Origin: Bacillota bacterium
GTDB lineage: Bacteria; Bacillota; Clostridia; Oscillospirales; Ruminococcaceae
DNA length: 7,080 bases
NCBI GenBank assembly: GCA_023395695.1
Contig: JAEWYJ010000295.1
Coordinates: 1 to 7,080 of the forward strand
Direction of reading: 5' to 3'
In this document: positions 6,615-7,080 of the stretch, one piece after another
Position numbering within the stretch: position 1 is the stretch's first letter
Layout: each line of letters opens with the position of its first letter
Position numbers and translations under genes: made by a program
Notes under the pieces: generated by a model
The model's input: the letters and a program-made list of their open reading frames with translations, nothing else
Told to the model about the DNA's origin: nothing
The model's database searches: none

Positions 6615-6630
6615 GCTTTTGGGCAAGACG

Positions 6631-7080
6631 CTACCTGGAAAACAACGTCTCGTAGCTTTTGAAGCCGGCCGTGCGCCCGGCGTCGGTCAGCTTTAAAATA
6701 CCGTTATCAAACAAAATGCAGTTTTCGCGCTCAAGCAATCTGACAATTTTATTGGTGAATTCCGCGCGCCAACGCAGATGCAATTGCAGCGTGTCAACAC
6801 CGGCTTCGTCCATTTCTTCCGAGCTGTCTTCGTGGTTGAGCAGATGCAACAGCAGCGTGGCCTTGGCAAATTCCAGCCTTTGTCGTCTGCGCCTGCGCAA
6901 AGCGCTGACCAGTCCCCTGCCCGGCGCAAAAACAAATACCGCCAGAAAGATCAGTCCGGTAACCACCGCCATGCCCCCCGCAATCGAAACATCCAGCAGC
7001 GCAGCCGCCTGATAGCCAAGAACGCCGCAAAGCGCACCGATGCAGCCACTGAATATCAGCATTTGTTTAAGGTCGTCGGT
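6631..7080 (-). CDS. metal (Mn/Zn-type) ABC transporter permease with C-terminal winged-helix-like extension, 5' truncated
   Basis: C-terminal part (149 residues visible) of an ABC-3 family metal permease; the frame is open to the right window edge, so the start is missing. Two membrane segments are seen, at about 7-29 and 35-53, flanking LLDVSIAGG (28-36), a conserved stretch of ZnuB/MntB/TroC-type permeases. After an arginine-rich border (62-66, cytoplasmic side) there is a soluble tail of about 80 residues. Its end, GILKLTDAGR (127-136), looks like the wing of a DtxR-type winged helix. Such extended permeases are known in the MntC/TroC branch (B. subtilis MntC has an extension of this kind). 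The neighbouring mntR points to manganese as substrate, but zinc or iron cannot be excluded. The partner ATPase, binding protein and other permease genes would be expected beyond the right edge. Confidence 0.85.
   Translation of the reverse strand, partial: TDDLKQMLIFSGCIGALCGVLGYQAAALLDVSIAGGMAVVTGLIFLAVFVFAPGRGLVSALRRRRRQRLEFAKATLLLHLLNHEDSSEEMDEAGVDTLQLHLRWRAEFTNKIVRLLERENCILFDNGILKLTDAGRTAGFKSYETLFSR

Noticed and set aside
1..7080. CRISPR array, tRNA, rRNA, insertion sequence or att site
   Set aside because: No regularly spaced repeats, transposase or integrase frames, or tRNA-like cloverleaf arms were seen on either strand.

Overview
The window looks like chromosomal DNA of an anaerobic, moderately GC-rich Bacillota, most likely class Clostridia. 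This rests on the strong AGGAG-type ribosome binding sites, a Gram-positive style lipoprotein solute-binding protein, an MntR-type regulator, and a distinctive four-cysteine molybdopterin-binding protein that I recall from clostridial genomes. The species cannot be named from the sequence.

Positions 1-5704 (+ strand) hold one tight molybdenum operon. It starts with the C-terminal part of a MoeA/Mog-like molybdopterin-binding protein, cut by the window edge. Next come the molybdate ABC transporter genes modA, modB and modC, then moaC, moaA, a small MOSC-domain protein and a MogA/MoaB-type protein. From modB onward the genes overlap or nearly touch: modB/modC overlap by 4 nt, moaC/moaA by 8 nt, moaA and MOSC are 1 nt apart, and MOSC/mogA overlap by 14 nt. 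Cotranscription and translational coupling are therefore likely. In combination, ModABC imports molybdate (or tungstate), MoaA and MoaC convert GTP to cyclic pyranopterin monophosphate, and the Mog-type protein adenylylates molybdopterin. The MOSC protein and the first gene probably act in metal insertion, sulfuration or cofactor handling. The MPT synthase genes (moaD, moaE), full-length moeA and mobA are not in the window.

Positions 5705-6058 contain no convincing gene. The stretch holds several small hairpins and one striking 19-bp perfect inverted repeat (5923-5991), best read as a bidirectional terminator between convergent operons.

Positions 6059-7080 (- strand) belong to a manganese-type metal homeostasis locus. 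An ABC-3 family metal permease enters from the right edge and ends in a soluble winged-helix-like extension. It is followed by a strong intrinsic terminator and then by a DtxR/MntR-family repressor that keeps all six manganese-ligand positions of B. subtilis MntR.

I do not see a clearly undescribed system. The points most worth a second look are the four-cysteine tail of the first gene, the unassigned structured spacer after mogA, the hairpin between modA and modB, and the regulator-like tail on the metal permease.
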